64,000 nt of DNA from the NCBI RefSeq assembly GCF_001641615.1, contig NZ_LRRU01000017.1, positions 62,001 to 126,000 on the forward strand. The letters are read 5' to 3'. A program made the position numbers and the translations under genes. The notes below the pieces were generated by a model. The model saw only the letters and a program-made list of their open reading frames with translations, had not been told where the DNA came from and did not search any database. This document shows, one piece after another, positions 49,566 through 58,948 of the stretch. The number at the start of each line of letters is the position of its first letter. Positions within the stretch are counted from its first letter, which is position 1. Origin of the DNA: Pseudoalteromonas gelatinilytica (lineage in GTDB: Bacteria > Pseudomonadota > Gammaproteobacteria > Enterobacterales > Alteromonadaceae).

Positions 49566-50018
49566 ATGAAACTAAGTTCACTTACTAACCAGGACTGCAG
49601 CAAAGCTGCGGTCCTTTTTAATAGCAAAAAAAGAATTCTTGAATATATCAGCGAACTGGCCCACCAGCAGCTTCCTCATTTATCGCAACAAGATATCCTA
49701 GATGCTTTGCTCAACCGAGAAAAACTAGGCAGCACCGGCATCGGTCGCGGTATTGCTATTCCCCATGGTCGAATGAGCGGTGCCGATGAACCCCATGCGT
49801 TTATCATAGTGAGTGAATCACCCATCAATTTTGATGCTATTGATAACCGCCCGGTTGATATATTTGTGGCACTCATCGTACCAGATGGTGACTGTCAGCT
49901 TCACCTAAAGACCTTATCAACAATTGCTGATAGACTTAAAGATAAAGAATTTTGTAAACAGTTACGCAGTGCTACAACCGATCAGCAACTGTTTCAGGTC
50001 ATATCAGCAGAGGCATAA
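49566..50018 (+). CDS. ptsN: Nitrogen-PTS EIIA component PtsN
   Basis: A 150-residue EIIA-Ntr protein with the phosphorylated His67 in GRGIAIPHGRM. It receives phosphate from NPr and regulates potassium and nitrogen functions. It lies directly before rapZ, separated by no bases from its start. Confidence 0.95.
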   Translation: MKLSSLTNQDCSKAAVLFNSKKRILEYISELAHQQLPHLSQQDILDALLNREKLGSTGIGRGIAIPHGRMSGADEPHAFIIVSESPINFDAIDNRPVDIFVALIVPDGDCQLHLKTLSTIADRLKDKEFCKQLRSATTDQQLFQVISAEA

Positions 50019-50864
50019 ATGGAATTAATCATTATCAGCGGTCGCTCAGGCTCAGGTAAATCGGTCGCTTTACGAGTACTTGAAGACTTAGGCTATTATT
50101 GCGTTGATAATATTCCAGTGAATTTACTGCCTTCACTCGTACGTAGCGTATCTGATAATTATGATAAAATAGCAGTCAGTATCGACGTACGTAACTTACC
50201 GAAAGAGCAGCAAGAATTTAATGATATTCTTGAATACCTACCAGGGTTTGCAAACCCAACGCTATTTTACTTAGATAGTGATGATCAAACCCTGATAAAG
50301 CGCTTTTCAGAAACACGCCGCTTACATCCATTATCGATTGATTCTTTGCCACTCGATCTTGCTATTAAACAAGAAAAAATCTTGCTCGATGTACTGATCA
50401 CTCGTGCTGATTTTATGATTGATACCACTGATTTGAGTGTTCATCAGTTAGCTGAATCAATTCGCGAAAAGATCTTAGGTAAAAAAGATAAAAAGCTGAT
50501 TATCACCTTTATGTCGTTTGGCTTTAAGCACGGTATACCAAAAGAAGCTGACTACGTATTTGATGCACGCTTTTTACCTAATCCACACTGGGAGCCAGAT
50601 TTAAAGCCGCTAACAGGCCTTGATCAACCAGTAAAAGATTATCTTGCGAGCCACAGCATAGTGCAAAAGTTCACATGGCAAATACAGACCTTTGTGCAAA
50701 CATGGTTGCCACATTTAGAGCGCAATAACCGCAGTTACCTAACTATTGCAATTGGTTGTACCGGTGGCCAACACCGCTCTGTTTATTTAGCGCAAACAAT
50801 TGGTGAAAGCTTTGCGAAAAGCCATGCCAATGTAAAAATTCGTCACCGTGAACAAGACATTTAA
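50019..50864 (+). CDS. rapZ: RNase adapter protein RapZ
   Basis: A 281-residue protein with an N-terminal P-loop (ISGRSGSGKSVALRVLEDLGYYCVDNIP) and a C-terminal domain ending in GCTGGQHRSVYLAQ. In E. coli RapZ guides RNase E to the GlmZ sRNA and senses glucosamine-6-phosphate. It is in the conserved ptsN-rapZ-ptsO order. Confidence 0.95.
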   Translation: MELIIISGRSGSGKSVALRVLEDLGYYCVDNIPVNLLPSLVRSVSDNYDKIAVSIDVRNLPKEQQEFNDILEYLPGFANPTLFYLDSDDQTLIKRFSETRRLHPLSIDSLPLDLAIKQEKILLDVLITRADFMIDTTDLSVHQLAESIREKILGKKDKKLIITFMSFGFKHGIPKEADYVFDARFLPNPHWEPDLKPLTGLDQPVKDYLASHSIVQKFTWQIQTFVQTWLPHLERNNRSYLTIAIGCTGGQHRSVYLAQTIGESFAKSHANVKIRHREQDI

Positions 50865-50877
50865 TTAGGCACCTAGA

Positions 50878-51150
50878 ATGCACGCTGAAGATACTTTTTT
50901 AATTCAAAATAAACTTGGTTTACATGCTCGTGCTGCCACTGTTTTGGCGCAATTAGCGCTGCAATTTGATGCCAAAATTACGCTTTATCAAGACGATAAA
51001 GAAGCCGAAGGCGACAGCGTGTTAGCGTTAATGCTACTTGAAAGCAGCCAAGGTAAAGAAGTTCGCGTTGTATGCGAAGGCCCGGATGCTGATGCCGCAT
51101 TAACGGCAATTGGCGAATTAATTGCGCAACGCTTTCACGAGCAAGAATAG
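50878..51150 (+). CDS. ptsO: Nitrogen-PTS phosphocarrier NPr
   Basis: A 90-residue HPr-like carrier with phosphorylated His16 in NKLGLHARAAT. Its partner PtsP is not in the window. It ends the rpoN-hpf-ptsN-rapZ-ptsO operon. Confidence 0.94.
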   Translation: MHAEDTFLIQNKLGLHARAATVLAQLALQFDAKITLYQDDKEAEGDSVLALMLLESSQGKEVRVVCEGPDADAALTAIGELIAQRFHEQE

Positions 51151-51189
51151 CATTTGCTAAGCCTTCGGGGTTTACGGTAAACTTAATTC

Positions 51190-51217
51190 GGATATTTAAA
51201 ATTCCCTTTAAATATCC
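51190..51217 (+). promoter_or_regulatory. Perfect 11-bp hairpin in the ptsO-mgtE gap
   Basis: GGATATTTAAA pairs with TTTAAATATCC around ATTCCC, 39 bp after ptsO, followed by a weak T-rich stretch. It may end the ptsO transcript or belong to the mgtE leader. Confidence 0.5.
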
Positions 51218-51288
51218 TACTTTTATATCGCTCGCTTCTCTAAATTACAAAACTCTTAATAAATTTATCGCAGTGCGACGATATATCT

Positions 51289-51323
51289 GCAAATACACCA
51301 CAAAGCAACTATGCTGTATTTGC
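51289..51323 (+). promoter_or_regulatory. Hairpin close to the mgtE start
   Basis: GCAAATACA pairs with TGTATTTGC over a 17-nt loop, ending 38 bp before the mgtE ATG. It could be a regulatory element of a magnesium transporter gene; this is speculative. Confidence 0.35.
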
Positions 51324-51361
51324 TTAGCCTATTTAAACTTTTTTCAGTTGTAAGGACGCCA

Positions 51362-52720
51362 ATGCCAGAAGCCTTTGAACAAGATTACCCACTACAGCAA
51401 CTCAAACAAGTGACCAAGTCACTCAATAGTGGTCAATTTGTTCAAGTGCGCGGTATGTTAGCTAAAACGGCGCCTTGTGATACAGCCCTTTTACTTGAAT
51501 CTTCTCCTCATAAAATTCGTCGTATGCTTTGGCAACTGGTTGACCCAGATGTCCGCGGTGATGTTCTAGAAGAACTGTCTGAAGATGTACGTCTTGGCAT
51601 TATTGCCCAGATGGAGCCTGAGCACATCGCTGCAGCCACAGAAGACATGGACGACGATGACTTAGGTGAAGTCCTACGTAGTCTTCCTGATACTGTATAC
51701 CAAGACGTAGTTAGCGCGATGGACTCGCAAGACAGAGAAAGGGCAACGCAAGCACTTTCTTATCAAGAGCGCTCAGCTGGTGCCTTGATGAACAGCGATA
51801 CGGTAACCATTCGTCCAGATGTTACCCTCGATGTAGTACTACGCTATTTACGCTTAAGGGGCGAATTACCAGAGGGCACTGATGATCTGTACGTGGTAGA
51901 TAAGCATAATTGCTTTTTAGGGGCGCTCTCGTTAACCACCCTACTCACTAATTCATCCGATAAAGTTGTCAGAGACTTAATGGATGAAGATTGTGAGTCA
52001 ATTCCAATTTCGATGGATGAAAGTGATGTCGCGCAACTGTTCGAACGACACAACTGGATTTCAGCCCCTGTTGTTGATGATAACGCCCACTTGCTTGGTC
52101 GTATTACCATCGATGATATCGTTGACGTAATCCGTGAAGATGCAGAGCACAGCATGCTAAGCCTCGCGGGTCTAGACGACGAAGAAGATACCTTTGCGCC
52201 AGTACTAAAGAGTTCGCAGCGTCGCTCTATTTGGCTTGGGGTTAACTTATTAACCGCATTGCTAGCAGCCATTGTGGCAAGCTTTTTTGAAAACACCTTA
52301 GCAATTTTACCTATTTTGGCGGTGCTAAACGGTATCGTCCCTTCAATGGGAGGTGTTGCGGGCAGCCAAACCCTGACACTGGTTATTCGTGGTATAGCCG
52401 TAGGTCATATCAACCAAACTAACCAACGCTTCTTATTACTTAAAGAGCTAGCAATTGGTGCGCTTAATGGTGTTATTTGGTCAGTCTTAATTGCTGGCGT
52501 GGTTGCTCTATGGCAATGGGACTTTAAGCTCGGTGCGGTCTTAGCGTTTGCAATGTTTATGAACCTTGTCGCTGCCGGTATTGCAGGTGCGAGTATTCCG
52601 CTAATCCTCAAAAAAATGAAAATAGACCCAGCCCTTGCAGGGAGCGTGGTGCTGACAACCGTCACTGATATTGTTGGTATCTTTGCCTTTTTAGGCACCG
52701 CGACTTGGTTATTGATCTAA
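51362..52720 (+). CDS. mgtE: Magnesium transporter MgtE
   Basis: A 452-residue Mg2+ channel-like transporter. The cytosolic N domain (about 1-125) and two CBS domains (about 130-255) are followed by five membrane helices with LPILAVLNGIVPSMGGVAGSQTLTLVIRG. The frame extends 17 codons upstream, but TAAGGA is spaced for the ATG at 51362 and this length matches the family. Confidence 0.95.
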   Translation: MPEAFEQDYPLQQLKQVTKSLNSGQFVQVRGMLAKTAPCDTALLLESSPHKIRRMLWQLVDPDVRGDVLEELSEDVRLGIIAQMEPEHIAAATEDMDDDDLGEVLRSLPDTVYQDVVSAMDSQDRERATQALSYQERSAGALMNSDTVTIRPDVTLDVVLRYLRLRGELPEGTDDLYVVDKHNCFLGALSLTTLLTNSSDKVVRDLMDEDCESIPISMDESDVAQLFERHNWISAPVVDDNAHLLGRITIDDIVDVIREDAEHSMLSLAGLDDEEDTFAPVLKSSQRRSIWLGVNLLTALLAAIVASFFENTLAILPILAVLNGIVPSMGGVAGSQTLTLVIRGIAVGHINQTNQRFLLLKELAIGALNGVIWSVLIAGVVALWQWDFKLGAVLAFAMFMNLVAAGIAGASIPLILKKMKIDPALAGSVVLTTVTDIVGIFAFLGTATWLLI

Positions 52721-52758
52721 TACCAATTCGCAATAATACTTAATTAAGCGAATTGGTA
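52721..52758. repeat. Inverted repeat TACCAATTCGC/GCGAATTGGTA
   Basis: Perfect 11-bp arms flank a 16-nt AT-rich loop just after mgtE. It has no T run and is followed by a separate terminator, so it looks like an interspersed palindromic element and not a terminator. Confidence 0.7.
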
Positions 52759-52765
52759 TAAATAA

Positions 52766-52790
52766 AAACGGCCCTTTAAGGGCCGTATTT
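52766..52790. terminator. Bidirectional terminator between mgtE and ygiQ
   Basis: ACGGCCCTT and AAGGGCCGT form a nearly loopless hairpin with A-rich and T-rich flanks, between convergent genes. Confidence 0.8.
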
Positions 52791-52798
52791 GTTTCTAT

Positions 52799-54976
52799 TT
52801 ACTTTGCGCGCTGCTTATTTTTACCCACTCTAGGTTTCGTATTGGCCTTTTTAAATTGGCTAAACCCGGTGTGACGCGTCAGTGCCGCACGGCCTTTTCC
52901 ACCTTTCCCCTGCGCCGCTTTTTCATTACGGCCTTCTTCAGGTACCAAGCAGTTTGGCCCTTTACCAATGAGGTTTGCTTTGCCCATCTTTTTCAGCGCT
53001 TCGCGGATCATCGGCCAGCCAGCTGGATCGTGGTAGCGTAAAATCGCTTTATGTAAGCGACGCTGACGCGCACCTTTTGGTACTGGCACTTGTTCAGTAT
53101 TGTTTTTAATATTGCGCAACGAGTTCATCTCTGTGTGATAAATCGTTGTTGCATTAGCCATCGGCGATGGATAAAAGTTTTGTACTTGATCAAGTTTAAA
53201 GTCATGAGCCTTTAGCCACAGCGCCATGTTCACCATGTCTTCGTCTTTTGTTCCTGGGTGAGCAGAAATAAAATACGGGATCAAATACTGCTTTTTACCC
53301 GCTTCTTTTGAGTATTTATCAAATAGCTCTTTAAACTTATCGTAAGCACCCATGCCCGGCTTCATCATCTTAGATAATGGTCCATCTTCAGTATGCTCAG
53401 GGGCAATTTTTAAGTACCCGCCTACGTGATGGGTAACCAACTCTTTAACGTAGCGTGGATCTTCAACGGCTAAGTCATAGCGTACGCCAGACGCGATCAA
53501 AATTTTCTTCACACCTTTTACATCACGGGCTTTTTTATAAAGCTCAATGGTTGGAGTGTGATCCGTGTCCATATGCTTACAGATATCAGGATAAACACAT
53601 GATAAACGACGACACGTGCTCTCTGCCTTTTTGCTCTTACAGCGTAACTTATACATATTCGCTGTCGGTCCGCCTAAGTCAGAGATAACACCTGTAAATC
53701 CCGGCACCTTGTCACGAATTTGCTCAATTTCATCAATAATTGATTGCTCAGAACGGCTTTGAATAATGCGTCCTTCGTGTTCTGTAATCGAACAGAAAGA
53801 ACAACCACCAAAGCAACCACGCATGATGTTCACCGAGGTTTTAATCATTTCATAGGCTGGGATTTTTTCATCACCGTAACTTGGGTGCGGAATGCGCTGA
53901 TAAGGCAAACCAAATACGCCATCCATTTCTTCGGTTTCAAGTGGAAATGCTGGCGGGTTAACCCAAATAGAACGGTCGCCATGACGTTGAAATAACGCAC
54001 GTGCACAACCTGGGTTTGTTTCTTGGTGCAAAATACGCGAGGCATGAGCATAAAGCGGTTTATTCACGCTTACTTGCTCATACGCTGGTAGCTTAACGTA
54101 GGTCTTTTCCCAAGGCTTAGGGCGCGCAGGCTGAATAGTGATTGGCTTAGCCGCCTCAGCACTTAAATCGATTCCCGCTTGTTTAAATTCAGACTTACTA
54201 CAACCCACATCATCTGCGCCATATGGGTTTGGAATTGGATCAATCTTACCGATTTTATCGATAGCAGTTGAGTCACTACCACGCCACCCCGGTAATGGCT
54301 CCTTACGAATAACCGCGGTACCACGAATATCTTGGATTGTCTCAACCGACTCACCCGCAGCAATACGATGAGCGACTTCAACAAGTGGGCGCTCAGCGTT
54401 TCCGTAAATTAAAATGTCAGCTTTGGCATCAAACAACACACTACGGCGTACTTTTTCTTGCCAATAATCATAATGAGCAATACGGCGTAAGCTCGCCTCA
54501 ATTCCACCAATAATCAGCGGCACATCTTTATAAGCTTCACGACAGCGTTGGCTATATACAACCACCGCACGGTCTGGACGTTTACCACCTATATTACCCG
54601 GTGTGTACGCATCATCATGACGCATACGCTTTTCAGCAGTATAACGGTTGATCATCGAGTCCATATTACCCGCTGTAACACCAAAGAATAAGTTAGGCTT
54701 GCCTAACGCCATAAAGGCATCTTTTGAGTTCCAATCAGGCTGCGCAATAATACCCACACGAAAACCCTGCGACTCAAGCATACGTCCAATCACAGCCATA
54801 CCAAAACTTGGGTGGTCAACATACGCATCACCACTAACAATGATCACGTCACAGCTATCCCAACCTAACGCGTCCATTTCTGCACGAGTGGTTGGTAAAA
54901 ATGGCGCCGTGCCATAGCATTCAGCCCAATACTTAGGGTAAGAAAACAGGCCTCGCTCGGCTTTTAATGCGCTCAT
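52799..54976 (-). CDS. ygiQ: YgiQ family radical SAM protein
   Basis: A 725-residue radical SAM protein. The 4Fe-4S motif is CFGGCSFC near residue 395, preceded by a B12-binding-like N-terminal part ([15 protein letters not shown]) and followed by a C-terminal Lys/Arg-rich tail. The family is conserved in gammaproteobacteria and its reaction is unknown. The tail is disordered and basic ([17 protein letters not shown]). Confidence 0.93.
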   Translation of the reverse strand: MSALKAERGLFSYPKYWAECYGTAPFLPTTRAEMDALGWDSCDVIIVSGDAYVDHPSFGMAVIGRMLESQGFRVGIIAQPDWNSKDAFMALGKPNLFFGVTAGNMDSMINRYTAEKRMRHDDAYTPGNIGGKRPDRAVVVYSQRCREAYKDVPLIIGGIEASLRRIAHYDYWQEKVRRSVLFDAKADILIYGNAERPLVEVAHRIAAGESVETIQDIRGTAVIRKEPLPGWRGSDSTAIDKIGKIDPIPNPYGADDVGCSKSEFKQAGIDLSAEAAKPITIQPARPKPWEKTYVKLPAYEQVSVNKPLYAHASRILHQETNPGCARALFQRHGDRSIWVNPPAFPLETEEMDGVFGLPYQRIPHPSYGDEKIPAYEMIKTSVNIMRGCFGGCSFCSITEHEGRIIQSRSEQSIIDEIEQIRDKVPGFTGVISDLGGPTANMYKLRCKSKKAESTCRRLSCVYPDICKHMDTDHTPTIELYKKARDVKGVKKILIASGVRYDLAVEDPRYVKELVTHHVGGYLKIAPEHTEDGPLSKMMKPGMGAYDKFKELFDKYSKEAGKKQYLIPYFISAHPGTKDEDMVNMALWLKAHDFKLDQVQNFYPSPMANATTIYHTEMNSLRNIKNNTEQVPVPKGARQRRLHKAILRYHDPAGWPMIREALKKMGKANLIGKGPNCLVPEEGRNEKAAQGKGGKGRAALTRHTGFSQFKKANTKPRVGKNKQRAK

Positions 54977-55035
54977 AAAGTGTACTCTGCTAACAAAAGG
55001 GGCGAATTATACCTCAGTCTTATAGATTATTATAG

Positions 55036-55068
55036 AAAACAAAACGCCCTACATATTGAAGGGCGCTG
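55036..55068 (-). terminator. Terminator after the EAL phosphodiesterase gene
   Basis: On the minus strand GCGCCCT pairs imperfectly with AGGGCGTT over a 9-nt loop and is followed by TTGTTTTC. It lies between the EAL gene stop (55098) and the ygiQ start. Confidence 0.65.
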
Positions 55069-55097
55069 TTTAATTAGTATGCTTTTGTCCAAACTAG

Positions 55098-57293
55098 CTA
55101 TTGCTTAGCTTGCAGGTAGGTAATTAACTCTTTTTCTGGCATAGGCTTAGCGTACATAAAGCCTTGCACTTCATCACAGCCAAGCTGAGCTAAATAATCT
55201 GCTTGCGCTTGGGTTTCGACTCCTTCAGCAATGGTTTTTAAACCTAACCTTGCACCAAGAGAAATAATTAATGCGGCAATCGCCTGACAATCTTGACCCG
55301 GTAAGTCTTTAATGAAGGCACGATCAATTTTGAGTCTGTCTAATGGCAGTTTTTGCAAGTAACTCAATGATGAGAAGCCGGTACCAAAGTCATCAATCGC
55401 AATCTCGATACCAAACTCTTTGAGCTCTTTTAAAGTTGTGATCACATTCGTAAGCTCATCCATAACCACGCTTTCGGTTACTTCAAGTTCAATATACTGC
55501 GGTTCTACATCGTATTTAATAAGCGTGTCTTTTACTTGCTGAGCATAGCCTTTAACTTTAAATTGTGGCACTGAGACGTTTACTGCAATGCTAATTGCAA
55601 ATCCCATCGCTTCTAGGCGTTTTTGCTGCATACATGCTTGCTCTAGCACCCATTGACCAATTTCAACAATTAAACCAGCATCTTCGGCCATAGGAACGAA
55701 AATCGCCGGAGAAATATACTGACCATTTCCTGAGGGCCAACGCAGCAGCGCTTCACAACCTATAATTTCGAGGGTATTTAAATCAAGTTGCGGTTGAAAC
55801 CACACTTCTAATTTACGTTGCTCAAAATCTTGGCGAAGCTGCCTGATGATCCCCAAACGCCATGCCATCTGCTCTTCCATATCTGGGGTATATGTCACCA
55901 CCATTTCAGAAGATTGTTTTTTAGCTTGGTTTAACGCAATGTAACCGAGTTTTAAGGTCTCGATCCCGGCTTGTTGGAAATCACCTTGGTAACATAAACC
56001 AATTTTAAAGTTGATTGGTAAAATGTGTTCACCAGCATTGAACGGCAAACTTAAATGCTCACGTAGTAACTCAACGTCACATTCGTGTACAGGTAACAAC
56101 AACCCGAATACGTCGGCACCAATGCGCGAAAGCAGCTCTGCATTTGGGTACTCTTGTTGCAGCCTATCAACAATGGCATTAAGTAATAAGTTACCAATTT
56201 CTTGGCCTAAGCCATTGTTAATATCTGAGAATTGCGCAACATCAATTAGTAAAAATACAAAGTCGCTTTTACCCGGCTGATAGTAACGCTCTACTTTGTT
56301 CATAAAGTCATTACGATTTGATAAACCAGTTAAAATATCTTTATATGCAGCATCACGCAAACGGTTGAACAACCTAACATTATCAAGACCAACACTGACA
56401 TTAGTTAAAAAGATTTCTGCAAATTGTAGTTGCGTAGGACTTGGCGTGTGCTCTGTTTCTATGTAAATCGCTGCTTGGCGATTTTTGCTTTTTAATAAGT
56501 ACGTACTGTCTACATCGGTATGCTGATGCTCACCTTGGGCTAGGCAGTTGTTAACTTGCATGATAATACGGCCATCATCAAGCTGCTCAATACCCTGGCC
56601 GATAAACTCATTATATTCAGCACAACCACCTAAAACATAAACCTGGTTATCATCTTCGATTGAGCCACACAGTAACCCCTGCGGTTCGCAATCTAAAATA
56701 ATTGAGAGCTGTTTAATAACCGCCATCGAAAAAGCTTTAATATCGGTAAAGCCGAGGATGGCTTTTGATGCATACAAAATATTATTTAAAGCACGGCTTT
56801 GAAATTCGAGCTGACAGACTTGCTCATAAGAGCGAATAGCAGTAACCAGTGCGGTAATAAGCTTACTACGTGTTAGTTCTGTTTTTGTTTTGTAGTCGTT
56901 GATATCGTATTCACGGATCACTTTTTCTTCAGGTGCATAACCGGGTTGTCCGGTACGTAAAATGATGCGCACATTGTGATTATTGAGGCACTCTCTAACC
57001 TGCTTAACAACTTGCAAGCCAGCATCATCAGACTCCATAACCACATCAAGTAGAATTACCGAAATCGAGTGGTCATTTTTAAGTAATTCGAGCGCTTCTG
57101 CGCCAGAGTAGGCATGGTGGAATCTCAGCCCTTTATCCCAGAATTCAACACCTGAAAGAGCAAGCTTAGTCACTGAATGTATTTCTGGATCATCATCGAC
57201 AATTAATACGTCCCAAAAATCAGAGACAGTTTCATCCACTAACTGTTCGTCATCTTGGTCACTAAACAAAAAGTCGTTACTCTCTGATGCCAT
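55098..57293 (-). CDS. Response regulator with DUF3369, degenerate GGDEF and EAL domains
   Basis: A 731-residue cytosolic protein that probably hydrolyses cyclic di-GMP. An N-terminal receiver domain (VLIVDDDPEIHSVTKLAL, phosphoacceptor Asp in ILLDVVM) is followed by a DUF3369 sensory region (about 165-310), a GGDEF domain whose signature is SRIGADVFG, so cyclase activity is probably lost, and an EAL domain with intact motifs ALLRW, NVSVPQF, IDDFGTGFSSLSYL and AEGVET. A GTG at 57341 is in frame, but AAGGA is spaced for the ATG at 57293. It is monocistronic; no partner kinase is near. Confidence 0.92.
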   Translation of the reverse strand: MASESNDFLFSDQDDEQLVDETVSDFWDVLIVDDDPEIHSVTKLALSGVEFWDKGLRFHHAYSGAEALELLKNDHSISVILLDVVMESDDAGLQVVKQVRECLNNHNVRIILRTGQPGYAPEEKVIREYDINDYKTKTELTRSKLITALVTAIRSYEQVCQLEFQSRALNNILYASKAILGFTDIKAFSMAVIKQLSIILDCEPQGLLCGSIEDDNQVYVLGGCAEYNEFIGQGIEQLDDGRIIMQVNNCLAQGEHQHTDVDSTYLLKSKNRQAAIYIETEHTPSPTQLQFAEIFLTNVSVGLDNVRLFNRLRDAAYKDILTGLSNRNDFMNKVERYYQPGKSDFVFLLIDVAQFSDINNGLGQEIGNLLLNAIVDRLQQEYPNAELLSRIGADVFGLLLPVHECDVELLREHLSLPFNAGEHILPINFKIGLCYQGDFQQAGIETLKLGYIALNQAKKQSSEMVVTYTPDMEEQMAWRLGIIRQLRQDFEQRKLEVWFQPQLDLNTLEIIGCEALLRWPSGNGQYISPAIFVPMAEDAGLIVEIGQWVLEQACMQQKRLEAMGFAISIAVNVSVPQFKVKGYAQQVKDTLIKYDVEPQYIELEVTESVVMDELTNVITTLKELKEFGIEIAIDDFGTGFSSLSYLQKLPLDRLKIDRAFIKDLPGQDCQAIAALIISLGARLGLKTIAEGVETQAQADYLAQLGCDEVQGFMYAKPMPEKELITYLQAKQ

Positions 57294-57477
57294 TAATAAT
57301 TCCTTAGAGTGATCCTCGTAATACTGTAACGATGGTTCCACTCCATTTTACAGCGACGCTCAAAATTCTATCACTTATTTGACTATGATACATTAGTGAT
57401 AGCTTATATAGTATCAAACAGATTATAGTCTATGTTACGTATAATGTTATGAAAGTTATAAAACAATTGCCTGAGGT

Positions 57478-58059
57478 GTGATTATTAAAATACTCATTTT
57501 TACCCTAAAAGCGATTTTTTTCAGTACGCTAATTGCGCTTGTGATAGGGCTGATGCTTTCACCACAGTATACCGTTCACAAATCAATTAAAGTGAATGCT
57601 AGTCGTGCAGAAATTGCCAGCCTTGTTGGTGACTTTAGCCAATGGCCAAAATGGCAACCTTGGCAAGCAGTTGATCCAAGTATTAAATTTACCATTGCAG
57701 AGCCTAGCCAAGGTGTGGGTGCGCATCAATTTTGGCAAAGTCGTTTTGGCGAAGGCGAGATGACCATCACGCAACTCGACAACACTCAGCTTTCGTTTAA
57801 TATTCTATTTAACCAAGAACACATTGCTCAGGGCACAATCCGCTTTACAGGTGCGGGTAATGAGGTAACTATCGAGTGTTCGTTACAAGGAGAGGTAAAC
57901 ACCCCTATCATTGGTGGCTACCTTGCTTTATTAAGCCAATATATTCTCAATAACACGGTGACGTTGGCACTCAATAACATTAAAACCCATGCGCAGTTAG
58001 CAACAACAAACAAGGCCATTGTGAGCGATGACAGTGAAAGCGGCTCAAGCGAGAGTTAA
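57478..58059 (+). CDS. SRPBCC-fold membrane-anchored protein
   Basis: A 193-residue protein with an N-terminal helix (ILIFTLKAIFFSTLIALVIGLML) and a START/Bet v 1-like (SRPBCC) domain: YTVHKSIKVNASRAEIASLVGDFSQWPKWQPWQ is the typical entry. Such domains bind hydrophobic ligands; the ligand here is unknown. The start is unclear: GTG 57478 is only 1 bp from GAGG, and no ATG is available in frame. The 3' end overlaps the next gene by 32 bp. Confidence 0.8.
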   Translation: MIIKILIFTLKAIFFSTLIALVIGLMLSPQYTVHKSIKVNASRAEIASLVGDFSQWPKWQPWQAVDPSIKFTIAEPSQGVGAHQFWQSRFGEGEMTITQLDNTQLSFNILFNQEHIAQGTIRFTGAGNEVTIECSLQGEVNTPIIGGYLALLSQYILNNTVTLALNNIKTHAQLATTNKAIVSDDSESGSSES

Positions 58060-58915
58060 TCTTGCCAATATCATAGAAAACCAACTCGGCTACCCTATTC
58101 ATAAAGCCTCATCGATCAGGATTAACCATGCTGGCGATGACAGCTATTCACCACAAGGTCAGCAGCAGCTTGCCTATCAAATTAAAGCACAAGCGACTCT
58201 TTTAGAGCGTGCGCACACTCGCCAAGAAATTCAATTTATAAAACGCCAAGAAAATATCGAAACCATTATGGCGATGGCTATGGCTTTTTGCCCGGATGTT
58301 ACAGGACAACAACAACCGGATTTTGATTGGATAGAGCGTTTTATTAGTTTGTGCGAAGACACAGCAAACTCTTCAATGCAAAAGCTATGGGCAAAAATAC
58401 TCGCAGGTGAAACCGTGTCACCGGGCACCTTTTCAATTAAAAGCCTACAAACACTTAAACACATGACTCAGCGCGAAGCAGACGCCCTTCAGCGCTGCAC
58501 ATCACTGTGTGGCTTTAATGAAAAAGACAACAGCCACTTAATTTTACTCGGCTTTTACAAGAAACCATCGCTGTTTGATTTGCTTAGAAAAGGCAATAAA
58601 GTGTCATTTAACCTAGGGAAAACCCCAGTGAGCTTTCCTGACATTCTTACCCTGATGGACATTAACTTGCTGTACCGAAAAGAAATCGAATCAGCGGTTT
58701 TAAAAGCAGGCCAAGAACTGGTACTGAGCTTTATGAATCAACGCTTGGTTTTAAAAGCAAAAAGCAATGACTTAGTACTCAGTTATTATAAATTTACTCA
58801 AACGGGTGACGAGTTAAGAAAGCTAATCGCATCGCCCATAAATAAGGCTTATAAACAGATACTTTCAACATCATTAGAAGATGAATTTGAAGTTAGCTGG
58901 CAAACTCTAAAATAA
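58028..58915 (+). CDS. TIGR03899-like family protein
   Basis: A 295-residue soluble protein with no signal peptide. The pattern LLERAHTRQEIQFIKRQENIETIMAMA, WIERFISLCEDTANSSMQKLWAKILAGE and PGTFSIKSLQTLKHMTQREA matches the gammaproteobacterial TIGR03899 family as I remember it; its function is not known. The middle part resembles DUF2806-like helical repeats. It overlaps the SRPBCC gene by 32 bp, so the two are likely co-expressed. Confidence 0.78.
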   Translation: MTVKAAQARVNLANIIENQLGYPIHKASSIRINHAGDDSYSPQGQQQLAYQIKAQATLLERAHTRQEIQFIKRQENIETIMAMAMAFCPDVTGQQQPDFDWIERFISLCEDTANSSMQKLWAKILAGETVSPGTFSIKSLQTLKHMTQREADALQRCTSLCGFNEKDNSHLILLGFYKKPSLFDLLRKGNKVSFNLGKTPVSFPDILTLMDINLLYRKEIESAVLKAGQELVLSFMNQRLVLKAKSNDLVLSYYKFTQTGDELRKLIASPINKAYKQILSTSLEDEFEVSWQTLK

Positions 58916-58948
58916 AGCAGCCAGCTAAATACCAATCGAAAGGCTCGA

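Noticed and set aside
51151..51361. M-box (ykoK) magnesium riboswitch before mgtE
   Set aside because: The two simple hairpins do not show the M-box conserved core that I know, so I do not call a riboswitch.
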